DNA of 64,000 nucleotides. Origin: Sipunculus nudus. Its lineage: Eukaryota; Annelida; Sipuncula; Golfingiida; Sipunculidae. Positions 7,962 through 17,470 of the stretch are shown here, in pieces. Under the pieces are notes generated by a model. That model ran no database searches. It had not been told where the DNA came from and worked only from the letters and a program-made list of their open reading frames with translations. Position 1 is the stretch's first letter, and every line of letters begins with the position of its first letter. Position numbers and translations under genes: made by a program. The stretch covers positions 395,973 through 459,972 of the forward strand of contig JAPPUL010000073.1 of the NCBI GenBank assembly GCA_026874595.1, written 5' to 3'.

Positions 7962-9774
7962 GTCTTACTTTATCTCCTGAGGCCCCTATGTACTTTTGTA
8001 CCAGGTTTAATTGCTCAACCGGTACATACAACTTCTCAGCTTCTGCATACTCCAATAGCAAGCTGTCCTTTTGCTTGCCAAGCACTTCTACCATCTCTAT
8101 CCCAAGATAACGACCTATACCATAATTTATATGTACTACTATGTCTCCTTTATTTAAATCATAAAAACTCTCTATTGGACTTGAGCTTACCTTCTTTAAC
8201 CGCCTCCTTAAACTCCTGCTACGTCCGAATATCTCTCTATCTAATATTACAAGCGTCTTACTCTCTCCTATAAATCCAAACCCTCCCGCAATATCTCCTA
8301 CACATATTTTAATCCCCCCTTCCCCCAATTCAGACCCTGCGTTCCCTACGTTAGCTACATCTTCACTCTCATCCTCTAAAGCCGGTTCTAAATCTCTTAA
8401 TACATCATATAGGCGTCTTGCATGACCTTTATGTGGTGCTAGTATGTATATTGTATAGCCCTCTTCTAATACTTTTTTCTTTATCCTTTCCTTGAATACC
8501 GATACCGTTCCTAGATACGCTTCCGTTGAACTTGTCTTTATATCATAATATTTTATCTTCTCATTAGAACTTGAAGCTTTTAAACTTACATCCTTTCCTA
8601 CATCCTTTCCCATATCCTCCTTGCCCTTCATAAATGGAAATTCGCTTATGTATAACTTGTTCTTTAACCGCTCCTTTTGAGCCTCATACCTTTCGTACAT
8701 ACTCGAAGGCAACGCTTTTAGCCTCACTTTCCCTCCTTCTCTATATTCCCTCTTATAAAGCCTTTCACATTCTCCATATAGTTCCTCCCCGCGCTTTCTA
8801 AGCTCTACTTCCTCATTTAAGACAAATACGCTCCTATCCATATCTATATAATCTAGTAACGTACTTTTTTCACTATAGAAAAACGGTAATAGCTGCTCTA
8901 CTCCTTGAAAATATTCACGAGACTTTATCTTCGATAGTATCTTTTCTACTTCCCCATTATACTCCTCTCGCCCTCCATACGCACTTTTAATACTACGTTG
9001 GGCTTCTAATACACTCTCTTGCGTGAAGATTAATTCTCGCTGAGGTAATATCTCCACATACGATAACTTCTTTGCCCTATTTGACCTTTGACTTACTACA
9101 TCAAATACCCTTATTGTCTCTATTATATCATCGTTTAACTCTATCCTTACCGGATTGCTATACGATGAGGGATATATATCTATTATCCCGCCTTTAATCG
9201 AAAAACTACCCGGCCCCTCAACTTTGCTATCTTTTGTATAACCAAGCTCGATTAAACCAGCTAAAGTCCTTTTATACTCAAACTTCTCGTTTACTTTTAG
9301 CTTTATATACTCTCCAGAAAAGACTTTCTTCGGGATTATCCTCTTTAATAGGTTTACTACCGGAGTTACTACCACGCTCCGGGATTCATACATTAGATTA
9401 TGTAATACCTCAATACGCGTGTGTACTATGTCATAAAACGGTGAGCGACCTTCGTAAGGCAATATCTCCCAAGATGGGAAATAATATATTTTACCAAAAC
9501 CTCTTTTCCCTCTCCCTTTTTTCCCTACCCCTTGGAAGCTTAATAAGTCTTCGTATATACGTTGTGCTTTCTCTGCTGTTTTTGTCACTACTACAAAGTT
9601 TTTATCTGTTTCTAAAAATAACTTCGAGATTACTAAACTACCTGCACTACTATATATATTCCCAAGCCTTATGTCAAATCCATCCCCCTCAACACCTCCC
9701 AATCCCATAATAGCTTCTTTAAGGCTTTTGTATTCTGAGTCAACTATACGCTCGTTTATACCTTCTATCCACAC
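7804..9774 (-). CDS. mfd: Transcription-repair coupling factor Mfd, N-terminal part (frameshifted gene)
   Basis: A 656-aa frame carrying the UvrB-like N-terminal domains (for example YYFPSWEILPYEGRSP, SIKGGIIDIYP) and the RNA-polymerase-interacting CarD-like region (LNKGDIVVHINYGIGRYLG, LYVPVEQLNLVQKYIG). After about residue 610 the translation (SPSKEGDRGDSKG...) no longer resembles Mfd and stops. The homologous sequence continues in the next frame after the A6 run at 7929-7934. The start is GTG 9774, just after malQ, with an SD-like GGAAGG upstream. The total corrected length, about 1,200 aa, is normal for Mfd. Confidence 0.93.
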   Translation of the reverse strand: MWIEGINERIVDSEYKSLKEAIMGLGGVEGDGFDIRLGNIYSSAGSLVISKLFLETDKNFVVVTKTAEKAQRIYEDLLSFQGVGKKGRGKRGFGKIYYFPSWEILPYEGRSPFYDIVHTRIEVLHNLMYESRSVVVTPVVNLLKRIIPKKVFSGEYIKLKVNEKFEYKRTLAGLIELGYTKDSKVEGPGSFSIKGGIIDIYPSSYSNPVRIELNDDIIETIRVFDVVSQRSNRAKKLSYVEILPQRELIFTQESVLEAQRSIKSAYGGREEYNGEVEKILSKIKSREYFQGVEQLLPFFYSEKSTLLDYIDMDRSVFVLNEEVELRKRGEELYGECERLYKREYREGGKVRLKALPSSMYERYEAQKERLKNKLYISEFPFMKGKEDMGKDVGKDVSLKASSSNEKIKYYDIKTSSTEAYLGTVSVFKERIKKKVLEEGYTIYILAPHKGHARRLYDVLRDLEPALEDESEDVANVGNAGSELGEGGIKICVGDIAGGFGFIGESKTLVILDREIFGRSRSLRRRLKKVSSSPIESFYDLNKGDIVVHINYGIGRYLGIEMVEVLGKQKDSLLLEYAEAEKLYVPVEQLNLVQKYIGASGDKVRLDKLGSNRWEKTESPSKEGDRGDSKGSVKFIRKAKEHKRVCIWGRYKVAIRV

Positions 9775-9779
9775 CCGCT

Positions 9780-11798
9780 TTAAGCCCTTCCTTTTGCCCT
9801 TAGCTCTTCCAACTTCTCTAAAAGCTCCGCATTATCTTTTACAAACGCTTTCCCTCTCCCCTTTATCGCATTTTCCAATATCTTTGGAAAATCTATTACT
9901 CCTAATCCTTCTACATGATCTTTACTAAAATCATTTGCCTTTACTATATGTTCACTACGTAATCTAAGTGTCCAGTTGCTTTTACTTACACTCGAGGGCA
10001 TGTTATATCTCTCCTTATACTTAAACATATCTGTAAACATAATTTGTACATTCTCAGACTCACTAAAAAGTAATTCTGATAACTTTAACTCTACCATCTT
10101 ATTTATATCTTCTGATAAAGAACTTAGTATATCTTCTCTTAGCCCTTCTCCCTCTATAGCAATATTTAAATCCTCACAAAGCATCCTTGCATGCTTTTTC
10201 CTATCTTCTATACTCATACTTTCAAAAAAACCTATTAATGTGTCATTATCATGCGTCCCCGCTATTATCCAATCCTTTTTAGATACGTTTTTGCCTCTGT
10301 ATATATGTTCTTTATCTTCTGGATTTACAAACTCTGTTAGACGTATTCCTCCTAAACCATATCTCTCCATTACTTTAATTACAGGATACGTCAGCGTTCC
10401 AAGATCTTCGCATATTAGTTCATAATCACTACCATGTATCTCTTGTCCTGATGAAAAGATTATCTCAAGTAATTGCCCATACCTTTTTACCTCACCTTCA
10501 GCTAAATTTGATACCCGCATCTCGTCCCATCTCTCTTTACAATCTTCTATCTTACTCTCATTTATATGAGAATAACAACTTAACTCAATATCCTCTGGGG
10601 AGGAATATAACCGCCCCCCATTTACACTCCCTCCATCTCCTTCCCCCGCCTTGTATACCCACGGATCTATTAACCCTATTATATGATCTATTCTAACCCC
10701 TACACTATCTTTAAATATTCTTAGAAACTTCCGACGCAAAAACTCCCCTCCTTCTCCAAGTTGCCTCACCAGCCCATCCCTATCCCCAGATACAGCAATT
10801 TCTCCATTAACAAAAATCTTACCAGGATCTAAAACCGGAAATCCCCAGGCTTGCCCCTTATCAGAAAAATAATCCGGCGGCACTCCCATACTATAGCCTT
10901 CCAAAAATATCTCCTGATTTGACCATATGTCCATATTTGAAGGCGATACTTGACTGTCTCCAAATATTTTTATCCCTTCCTCTTTTGCATACTTTGTAAA
11001 TTTAGCACTTTGTTTGCTCTCTATATACTGTATGAAATAATAAAAGTCTAGCTCCTCCCTATATTTAGCCTCTATAGCACTTAAATGACCTTCTAATACC
11101 CCATCTTGTCCTATACCACGAAGCTTTGCTCTTACTACCTTACCAACTTCCTTGTCCTCCTCCCCCCAGCCATACTTCCAATCATCACTTCCATTCTTTA
11201 GGCTTAATACGTAATATAATCCATCTGAATATAAATAATCTATATTGCTTTTTACAAATTCTTTATACTCCCCCTCAAGATTGAAAAGCCTCTCCCCCTC
11301 TTCTTTTGCTCCTCCTAACCCATCCCGCTTAACCTTAGTAAGCTTCCTTTTAAACTCTTTATAAGCTTCCTTTAAGGCACTTATATATTCATCATATGCA
11401 TACTCATAGCTAATCCTATCTGGGCTTTCTTTAGGCTTTCCTCTTACTATATCTTCGAAAATCTCACCCTTAAGAAGACTACACCAGGACTCTCTTGTTA
11501 AAGCATATAAATCTATTAATAGAAAATGTCTTGAGAATATACTACTTCTGTAGGGAGATGCGTCCCCCTTACTAGTTAGCCCTTTCGGCGTCAACTGTAG
11601 AGCGTTTATTCCATACCCTTTTAAAAATAATAGGAAATCTCGGGCGCTTTTTGTGTAGGGTGAGCCCACTCCTGTATCACGTTCTTTGCTTATTGGAAAC
11701 GATAAACAGGGCATGATTAATACCATATTCTTCTTCCCAAGTGCTTTCAAACTTAAAGAACATAAATTCTTATGCTCACAATAATAACTATTATCCAT
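9780..11798 (-). CDS. malQ: 4-alpha-glucanotransferase (amylomaltase)
   Basis: MalQ transfers alpha-1,4-glucan segments between maltodextrins (GH77). The 672-aa protein shows the expected landmarks: GYGINALQLTPKG and GDASPYRSSIFS near the N-terminus, VRIDHIIGLIDPW (catalytic Asp), ELICEDLGTLT (acid/base Glu) and AGTHDNDTLIGFF (transition-state Asp region). It is longer than many bacterial MalQ proteins because of charged insertions around residues 120-260. It ends 6 bp before the mfd start and so may be in one operon with it. ATG 11798 is upstream of and divergent from hemW. Confidence 0.92.
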   Translation of the reverse strand: MDNSYYCEHKNLCSLSLKALGKKNMVLIMPCLSFPISKERDTGVGSPYTKSARDFLLFLKGYGINALQLTPKGLTSKGDASPYRSSIFSRHFLLIDLYALTRESWCSLLKGEIFEDIVRGKPKESPDRISYEYAYDEYISALKEAYKEFKRKLTKVKRDGLGGAKEEGERLFNLEGEYKEFVKSNIDYLYSDGLYYVLSLKNGSDDWKYGWGEEDKEVGKVVRAKLRGIGQDGVLEGHLSAIEAKYREELDFYYFIQYIESKQSAKFTKYAKEEGIKIFGDSQVSPSNMDIWSNQEIFLEGYSMGVPPDYFSDKGQAWGFPVLDPGKIFVNGEIAVSGDRDGLVRQLGEGGEFLRRKFLRIFKDSVGVRIDHIIGLIDPWVYKAGEGDGGSVNGGRLYSSPEDIELSCYSHINESKIEDCKERWDEMRVSNLAEGEVKRYGQLLEIIFSSGQEIHGSDYELICEDLGTLTYPVIKVMERYGLGGIRLTEFVNPEDKEHIYRGKNVSKKDWIIAGTHDNDTLIGFFESMSIEDRKKHARMLCEDLNIAIEGEGLREDILSSLSEDINKMVELKLSELLFSESENVQIMFTDMFKYKERYNMPSSVSKSNWTLRLRSEHIVKANDFSKDHVEGLGVIDFPKILENAIKGRGKAFVKDNAELLEKLEELRAKGRA

Positions 11799-11897
11799 TT
11801 CTTAATGCCTTTGCTTTATATTCATCTTTCCTTTATATTTTATAATCTATTAATACTAATTTATAAAATACCATCTAAAAAAAAGTGTTGCCCATTT

Positions 11898-13067
11898 ATG
11901 ACCAATTATAAAAATAATATTCCCGCTTTATACATTCATATCCCTTTTTGTGATACCAAATGTATCTATTGCGACTTCTTTACTCTAAACAATTCAAAAA
12001 ATTATAATATTAACAATACCTTCTCTGCATTTACTAAAGCCATTATTAAAGAAATTGTCCTCTATAAACAACAATATCCCAACATAAAACTTAAATCCGT
12101 TTATATCGGCGGCGGCACTCCTTCTTTACTTCCTATCCCTTTTATCAAAGATATTTTATCTGCCATCAATAACGCTTTTATTACACCTAACAAAAACTCC
12201 CTCCCCGAATTCACCATCGAATGCAATCCTAACTGCATCTGTAAAGACAAACTTATTTTATACAAAGATTTTAATATTAATAGAATTAGCCTAGGTTGTC
12301 AGTCCCTCCAAGATAACATCTTAAATATTATCGGGAGAAATACTAACAGAAAAGAAATTATTCAAAAGTATAACCTTATTAGAACCATAAACTTCAGATC
12401 TGTTAATATCGACCTCATTTATGGACTGCCTTCACAAACTTTTAAACAATATAAAAACGATTTAATCGATATTATAAAAGAACAGCCCGACCATTTGTCC
12501 ATTTATGAACTAACTTTTAATAAGCATCTTAATAAAAATATAAAACTATTTGATTTGTCTACTCCATCCGAAATCTCACTCATTAAACAATATCTTTTTA
12601 CCCAATTTTATACCAACAAAAATAACTATCATTCTTACGAAGTCTCTAATTTCGCCAAATACGGACACAAATCTATTCATAACTCCTCTTATTGGGAACA
12701 AAAAAATTATATAGGTATCGGCCCCTCTGCTGTTGGCACCATTCATAATGTTAGATATACCAATACAGCTGATATTAAAAATTATATCAATTCCCTTCTT
12801 CAAAATAATAAATTACCCGTCGCTAATTCCAAAAGACTTAAACCTGATACCATATTAAAAGAAATGATTATGCTATCTCTTAGGACTTCAAAAGGAATTA
12901 ATTTATCTAAAAAACATACTGATTCATCTTGGTATCCCGATTTTAAAAAGAAAGTTTATAGTTTAGTTGAGAATAATCTACTGACCCTCTCTCATGATGG
13001 TTTAAATATAAAAGCAACACCTAGAGGGAAAATACTATTAAATCAAGTTATTATTGCTTTAATCTGA
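11898..13067 (+). CDS. hemW: HemW-like radical SAM protein
   Basis: A HemN/HemW-family radical SAM enzyme. The cluster motif C-x3-C-x2-C appears as IPFCDTKCIYCDFF near the N-terminus, followed by VYIGGGTPSLLP, ISLGCQSLQDNILNIIGR, VNIDLIYGLPSQT and GIGPSAVGT, all typical of HemW. HemW is thought to be a haem chaperone rather than the true coproporphyrinogen oxidase. An upstream in-frame extension to 11772 exists, but it overlaps malQ antisense and is hydrophobic junk, so ATG 11898 (MTNYKNN) was chosen although no SD is visible. The gene is N/K/I-rich like other plus-strand genes. Its 3' end overlaps the convergent TsaC-like gene by 9 bp. Confidence 0.9.
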   Translation: MTNYKNNIPALYIHIPFCDTKCIYCDFFTLNNSKNYNINNTFSAFTKAIIKEIVLYKQQYPNIKLKSVYIGGGTPSLLPIPFIKDILSAINNAFITPNKNSLPEFTIECNPNCICKDKLILYKDFNINRISLGCQSLQDNILNIIGRNTNRKEIIQKYNLIRTINFRSVNIDLIYGLPSQTFKQYKNDLIDIIKEQPDHLSIYELTFNKHLNKNIKLFDLSTPSEISLIKQYLFTQFYTNKNNYHSYEVSNFAKYGHKSIHNSSYWEQKNYIGIGPSAVGTIHNVRYTNTADIKNYINSLLQNNKLPVANSKRLKPDTILKEMIMLSLRTSKGINLSKKHTDSSWYPDFKKKVYSLVENNLLTLSHDGLNIKATPRGKILLNQVIIALI

Positions 13068-13661
13068 CTTTAGTAGCTTCTGTGGGACTTGGTACTTGCC
13101 TTGCCTTAGTATTTTATATGGCCTTTTTGATATGTCTAATATTGTTGAGGCTTTCCCTTCTTGTAGACGAATATCATCCTTTATCACGCATAAATCAATT
13201 TGTCCTGCATAATCCTCTTCTGCCGCTTCCTTTATACTTTCTCGATTATAATTGAAACTTGTTGATATTATCGGTTTGCCAAACTCTCTTAAAAGTTCAG
13301 TCAAAAATGAATTGCTTGGTATTCTAACTGCTATTGTCTTTTCATTATATAAATTAGAATAGGCATTTTCAATAACTAGTGTAAGTGGTGCTGGTAATAA
13401 ATCCTGTATTTCTTTTGATATGACTTGTTTTGAGACCTTAAGCAGGGCAGCTATATCTTCTACAAGAATTATATAGCTTTTAGTCAATGGACGAGACTTT
13501 ATAATAGATATCTTATCTCTTGCGGCTTTATTAAAGTAGTCTGACGATAGGCCATATATTGTATCTGTTGGAATAACTATTACTTTCCCTTCTTCTAGCG
13601 CCTCAACACAGTTATTTACTACACTTTCTACATTTGTATCTAATAAATTAACACTCTGCAT
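13059..13661 (-). CDS. TsaC/YrdC-family threonylcarbamoyl-AMP synthase
   Basis: A single YrdC domain of 200 aa. The N-terminus has VIPTDTIYGLSSD, then KSRPLTKSYIILV, PAPLTLVIE, IAVRIPSN and GKPIISTSFNYN, the ordered motifs of the family. The enzyme makes threonylcarbamoyl-AMP from Thr, bicarbonate and ATP for the t6A tRNA modification. It lacks the extra C-terminal Sua5 domain, so it is TsaC-like in length. It converges with hemW and is 13 bp downstream of the gene at 13675-14430. Confidence 0.88.
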   Translation of the reverse strand: MQSVNLLDTNVESVVNNCVEALEEGKVIVIPTDTIYGLSSDYFNKAARDKISIIKSRPLTKSYIILVEDIAALLKVSKQVISKEIQDLLPAPLTLVIENAYSNLYNEKTIAVRIPSNSFLTELLREFGKPIISTSFNYNRESIKEAAEEDYAGQIDLCVIKDDIRLQEGKASTILDISKRPYKILRQGKYQVPQKLLKSD

Positions 13662-13674
13662 AAAACACTTAACA

Positions 13675-14430
13675 TTAGCCTAATATCTTTTGTCTTATTA
13701 GTTTTGTGAAAAGCTGTATCTCCCCAAGACTTAGCCCAAGCTCTTTTGCTATCTCATTATGAGTTTTACCCTCTCCTATGCATTTGGCTATCATATTAGC
13801 TTTCTTTGCATTGCTAGCATTATTATAATACTCCTCAGAAGATAGTGTGTCTTGTGCTTGGCGATTTTTATATTCTCTTGATTTACCAAGATTCTTAGGC
13901 TCTACTAATATTTGCTCAGAACCATCTTTTAAACCATCTAAACCACCTTTTAAACCCGCTTCCCGTTCAAGGGGTTTATGATTAGTTAAATATGCCTTCT
14001 CTATATGTGATTTCATCCCCACTTTCTTCTCCTCCTCACCACCTCCTTCCCGCATATCTAGCCCATACAGCCCCTTTGCACGTTTTACATCCCTAAGAAG
14101 TCTCATCCCAAATTCTACATCTCCTTTAGGCTTTAGTGGCCGCTTTATTTGTTGATTGTATTTATCATCTAATATATTAGTTTTATTCTCAATGCCTTGA
14201 CTTGCTAAAAGTTCTTGTCTCTTTACAATATCCTCAGCCTTCTTTATCCTATCTTCCAATATCCCTATGTTTATATCTGCTCCTTTATTAAATTTTGATA
14301 TTACCTCGTTTATCTCATCCCTTACGTCATATTCTGCTCGCTCTCGCTTCATACTCGCATATCTTATATATAACGTTATCGTTATTGCAAAGTTTATTAC
14401 TAGCATTACAAATAATATCCCGTCTATCAC
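13675..14430 (-). CDS. Membrane-anchored protein with C-terminal HTH-like motif, flagellar cluster
   Basis: A 251-aa protein of unknown function. The N-terminus is one transmembrane helix (GILFVMLVINFAITITLYI) followed by a coiled-coil-like charged stretch (residues about 25-75). The C-terminal 45 residues form a helix-turn-helix-like segment (HNEIAKELGLSLGEIQLF), as in proteins often found beside fapA and sigma-28 in flagellar clusters. The start is GTG 14430 with SD GGAG. It is 35 bp downstream of fapA and likely in the same operon. A DNA- or partner-binding role is inferred. Confidence 0.6.
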   Translation of the reverse strand: MIDGILFVMLVINFAITITLYIRYASMKRERAEYDVRDEINEVISKFNKGADINIGILEDRIKKAEDIVKRQELLASQGIENKTNILDDKYNQQIKRPLKPKGDVEFGMRLLRDVKRAKGLYGLDMREGGGEEEKKVGMKSHIEKAYLTNHKPLEREAGLKGGLDGLKDGSEQILVEPKNLGKSREYKNRQAQDTLSSEEYYNNASNAKKANMIAKCIGEGKTHNEIAKELGLSLGEIQLFTKLIRQKILG

Positions 14431-14465
14431 TTTAGCTCTCCATTAATTATATTACTAAAAACCAT

Positions 14466-16508
14466 CTAGCTCTCCTCTCCTGCAACTCCTGCAACTCCTT
14501 CAACTCCTTCATACTTTATCGGCTTTATTAAATCATTCTCATTTACAAAGGTTATATGTTTAAACTCGTTCCTTACTAACAATGTCGCATTCTTTATATT
14601 TACATATACTCCAGGATGTATTGTAATACGACCTGATATCTTACCGTGATTTGGGAACCCCGATAGGTAGTCTGTTAGCTCTTCTATGTCTTCTTTTATT
14701 TCTTCTAATTGAAGTTCAAGCTCATGCCTTGCATTATCAAGCCGATTTAACATTATATCTCCACCCTCGTTTAAGGCATTTATTGCTTTGCGTTTTGTTA
14801 AAGTTTCTATGTTTAGTACTACCTTCTCAAGCTGCTTATTTGTATTATCTAACTCTTCTTCTAGATTTAGAAGCTTATCTTTAGATTTTGGGTCAAGCCC
14901 TGCTTCAAGATTTGTCTGCGTATACGCAGGAGACCCAAGCGTTTTCGCATTTATCGTATAACCCGCACGTATTTGACCTCCCACTATCGCTCCCTTCTTA
15001 CCACTGCATATAACCCTTCCACACCCATCTACATTACTATGTAATATCTCCTCCTTAACTATTACATCGTTTCCCGAATATACACGAGCATTCTCTATAA
15101 ATTTTGCAAATACATTACTCCCCGCTTTTATAGAACCGCGATCCTTTCCTAGTATCCCTTGGGAGACTATTATCTCTCCGTCTGCCTCAAGATCTGATCC
15201 CCCAACACTTCCACTCACTTCTATATTCCCTGCCGCCTTTACACTAAATCCATCCCTTACACTACCCTTTACTATTACCGTTCCTAGAAATACTATATTC
15301 CCTGTCGTCAAATCCACATCCTTTTCTACGTAATACACCTCTTCTACACATATAACCCCTCCTTTCAACACCGCCCGCCCCGATCTGTCTGACCTTACAG
15401 TTAACATGTCTCCCGAGTAACTTACATTTTCACCTATCTCCATCTCTATATCTTCTCCATCGTTACACTCAACATCCTCGTTAAACACCGTCTTCCCCCT
15501 CTCCCCTCGCTCCGCTGGAACCTTCTCTGCAAGCACTTGTCCCGCTACTACGTTTTCTAACAAGTCAAGCTTTTTATAATCTACTTTCCCCGTACTACCA
15601 TGCTCCTCAAAACTATACCCCTCTTGCTCTGTCTTGAATTTATATTCTATACGCGCATTACTACCATGTTTTACCGCCTTCCCCTCCGCAACAACCACCA
15701 ACTGATTATAAAGCCCCTCTCGCAATATCTCCTCTATCCTATCATCTTTTATCCCGTATCTTACACCTTCTTCTTCTAAAAGCTTATATATCTCTTCCTT
15801 TTCAAGCTCACGGCCTGCAAGCAAGGGCGCTCGCACATTTATATAGGCTTTCTGTTTGTCTTGGGATATTGTTAATGTAGCTTTACTATCAAAATCCTTG
15901 TTCTCTCTCCACTCCCCTATCTTTACAGCTTTATCTCTTAAGCTCTTTAGAGATGCTCTTACCTCTTTTATATCATACTCTTTTATATTACGTTTTGAAA
16001 GCTCTTCTTGAATAACTCCTTCTGTCACTCCATCTGATCCTTTCTCCACATTCAAAAATATACCCGCACGCCTTACCGTTATACTAAATCCTAAACTCTT
16101 CTCAACTCCTTTACTCCTTACTAATCCTTCATTTATCCCCTCTCCTGGAACAATATCATAATCAGCATACCCAGCCTCTCCTATTTGGGAATCAACATCT
16201 TTATCAATACCCATCCCCTGCCCAAGCCCTTCCCCCATATCTCCCTCTACAACTTCTTCTTTTGTGCTTACCCATACTTTAACTTTATAAGGCCTTTTTA
16301 GTATTCCAAATATCCCCTTACGTGGTTTATCTAAAACATCATAGTCAAGATTTATTATCTCTTCTCCAAAATAGCTTGATGCCTCCTCAAGTACATCTTC
16401 CATCCTCTCTCCTTTAAACTCTACCGCCTCTTGCTCACTCTCTACCCCCCCATCAAGCCTCACATCCTCTACTGTAAGCTTACTCTTCAAATCATCTATA
16501 GATGCCAT
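14466..16508 (-). CDS. FapA (DUF342) polymer-like protein with Jag_N domain
   Basis: The N-terminal 100 residues match the Jag_N fold (FKGERMEDVLEEASSYFGEE, then KRPYKVKVWV). The middle and C-terminus match FapA/DUF342: many short beta repeats such as GNIVFLGTVIVKGSV and AAGNIEVSGSVGG suggest a beta-helix, followed by a coiled coil near the C-terminus. The function is unclear; FapA proteins are linked to cell envelope and flagellar clusters. ATG 16508 (MASIDDLKSKL) was chosen over TTG 16538 because it has GGGGG about 8 nt upstream. The C-terminal GVEGVAGVAGEES is encoded by 9-bp repeats (about 14472-14510). Confidence 0.85.
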   Translation of the reverse strand: MASIDDLKSKLTVEDVRLDGGVESEQEAVEFKGERMEDVLEEASSYFGEEIINLDYDVLDKPRKGIFGILKRPYKVKVWVSTKEEVVEGDMGEGLGQGMGIDKDVDSQIGEAGYADYDIVPGEGINEGLVRSKGVEKSLGFSITVRRAGIFLNVEKGSDGVTEGVIQEELSKRNIKEYDIKEVRASLKSLRDKAVKIGEWRENKDFDSKATLTISQDKQKAYINVRAPLLAGRELEKEEIYKLLEEEGVRYGIKDDRIEEILREGLYNQLVVVAEGKAVKHGSNARIEYKFKTEQEGYSFEEHGSTGKVDYKKLDLLENVVAGQVLAEKVPAERGERGKTVFNEDVECNDGEDIEMEIGENVSYSGDMLTVRSDRSGRAVLKGGVICVEEVYYVEKDVDLTTGNIVFLGTVIVKGSVRDGFSVKAAGNIEVSGSVGGSDLEADGEIIVSQGILGKDRGSIKAGSNVFAKFIENARVYSGNDVIVKEEILHSNVDGCGRVICSGKKGAIVGGQIRAGYTINAKTLGSPAYTQTNLEAGLDPKSKDKLLNLEEELDNTNKQLEKVVLNIETLTKRKAINALNEGGDIMLNRLDNARHELELQLEEIKEDIEELTDYLSGFPNHGKISGRITIHPGVYVNIKNATLLVRNEFKHITFVNENDLIKPIKYEGVEGVAGVAGEES

Positions 16509-16550
16509 CCTTTTTACCCCCACATTATACCTTTCCAAACAAATTTTTTT

Positions 16551-17330
16551 TTAAGCCTGTAAACTCGCTCTTATATGATTTAACTTGCTTTTTAACCTTA
16601 TTATCGCCTTAGTATGTAATTGTGATACCCGAGATTCTGTTACACTCAATATCTCACCTATCTCCTTCAACGTTAAATCTTCATAATAATATAATATTAA
16701 TACCTTTTTCTCTTTGTCTGGTAAGTCCTCTATTATCTTTACTATTAAGTCCTTTATCTCTTCCTTTTCCACCATTACATCAGGATTTAAGGACTTTGGA
16801 CTTTCTATCGTTTCCACTATTGATAACTTGTCATTATCATCCCCTAAAGACCATGCGTCATTTATCGATATTAACGATGCTCCACATATCTTTACCAGTG
16901 TCTGATGAAAATCATCAAGTGGTACTCCCAATTGCTCCGCTATCTCCTCATCAGTTACAGGCCTGCCTAATTTGTTCTCCAGATTCCCTACTATTAACTC
17001 TATCTCTTTTGCCTTTTGCCTTATTGACCGCGGCACCCAATCTATTGACCTAAGCTCATCGTATATTGCCCCTCTTATCCGCGTTACTGCGTATGTCTTG
17101 AACTTTATATTACGGGATGGGTCAAACTTCTCTATCGCATCTAATAATCCAAATGTTCCATATCCTACCAAATCGCCAAATTCTATATTCTGAGGCATTC
17201 CCATTGCTATCTTGCCTGCTACATACTTTACTAAAGGTGCATATTGGACTATAAATGCTTCCCTTATCCACCCCTCCTTTGTACTCTTATACTCCGCCCA
17301 CAATACTTCCTCAGACTTATTTTGTATCAC
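16551..17330 (-). CDS. fliA: RNA polymerase sigma factor sigma-28 (FliA/WhiG)
   Basis: A 259-aa sigma-70 family factor of the flagellar class. Region 2 includes [17 protein letters not shown] and [16 protein letters not shown], region 2.4 follows with [19 protein letters not shown], region 3 with [16 protein letters not shown] and region 4 with [20 protein letters not shown]. It directs RNA polymerase to late flagellar and chemotaxis promoters (TAAA-N15-GCCGATAA type). GTG 17330 has an SD GGGGG about 9 nt upstream. Its position between the flhG-side genes and fapA matches treponeme gene order. Confidence 0.95.
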   Translation of the reverse strand: MIQNKSEEVLWAEYKSTKEGWIREAFIVQYAPLVKYVAGKIAMGMPQNIEFGDLVGYGTFGLLDAIEKFDPSRNIKFKTYAVTRIRGAIYDELRSIDWVPRSIRQKAKEIELIVGNLENKLGRPVTDEEIAEQLGVPLDDFHQTLVKICGASLISINDAWSLGDDNDKLSIVETIESPKSLNPDVMVEKEEIKDLIVKIIEDLPDKEKKVLILYYYEDLTLKEIGEILSVTESRVSQLHTKAIIRLKSKLNHIRASLQA

Positions 17331-17428
17331 TGATTTATCCCCCTATTTTACCAGTCTAACAAATCTTATTGCCATATCTTCTATCCTCACTCTTGCCATT
17401 ACCAATAACACTGAATAAGGTACCTTCT

Positions 17429-17470
17429 CTTTTACTCATCCCCTTTTACTCATCCCCTTTTACTCATCAT
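17429..17470. repeat. 14-bp tandem repeat, 3 copies, spanning a stop codon
   Basis: CTTTTACTCATCCC occurs at 17429, 17443 and (imperfect end) 17457. On the minus strand each unit contains GATGAGTAA, so the last two codons and the stop of the gene 17460-18278 are duplicated downstream of it. Confidence 0.9.

Noticed and set aside
11772-11897. N-terminal extension of hemW to 11772
   Set aside because: Hydrophobic, overlaps malQ antisense, begins before any HemW homology.
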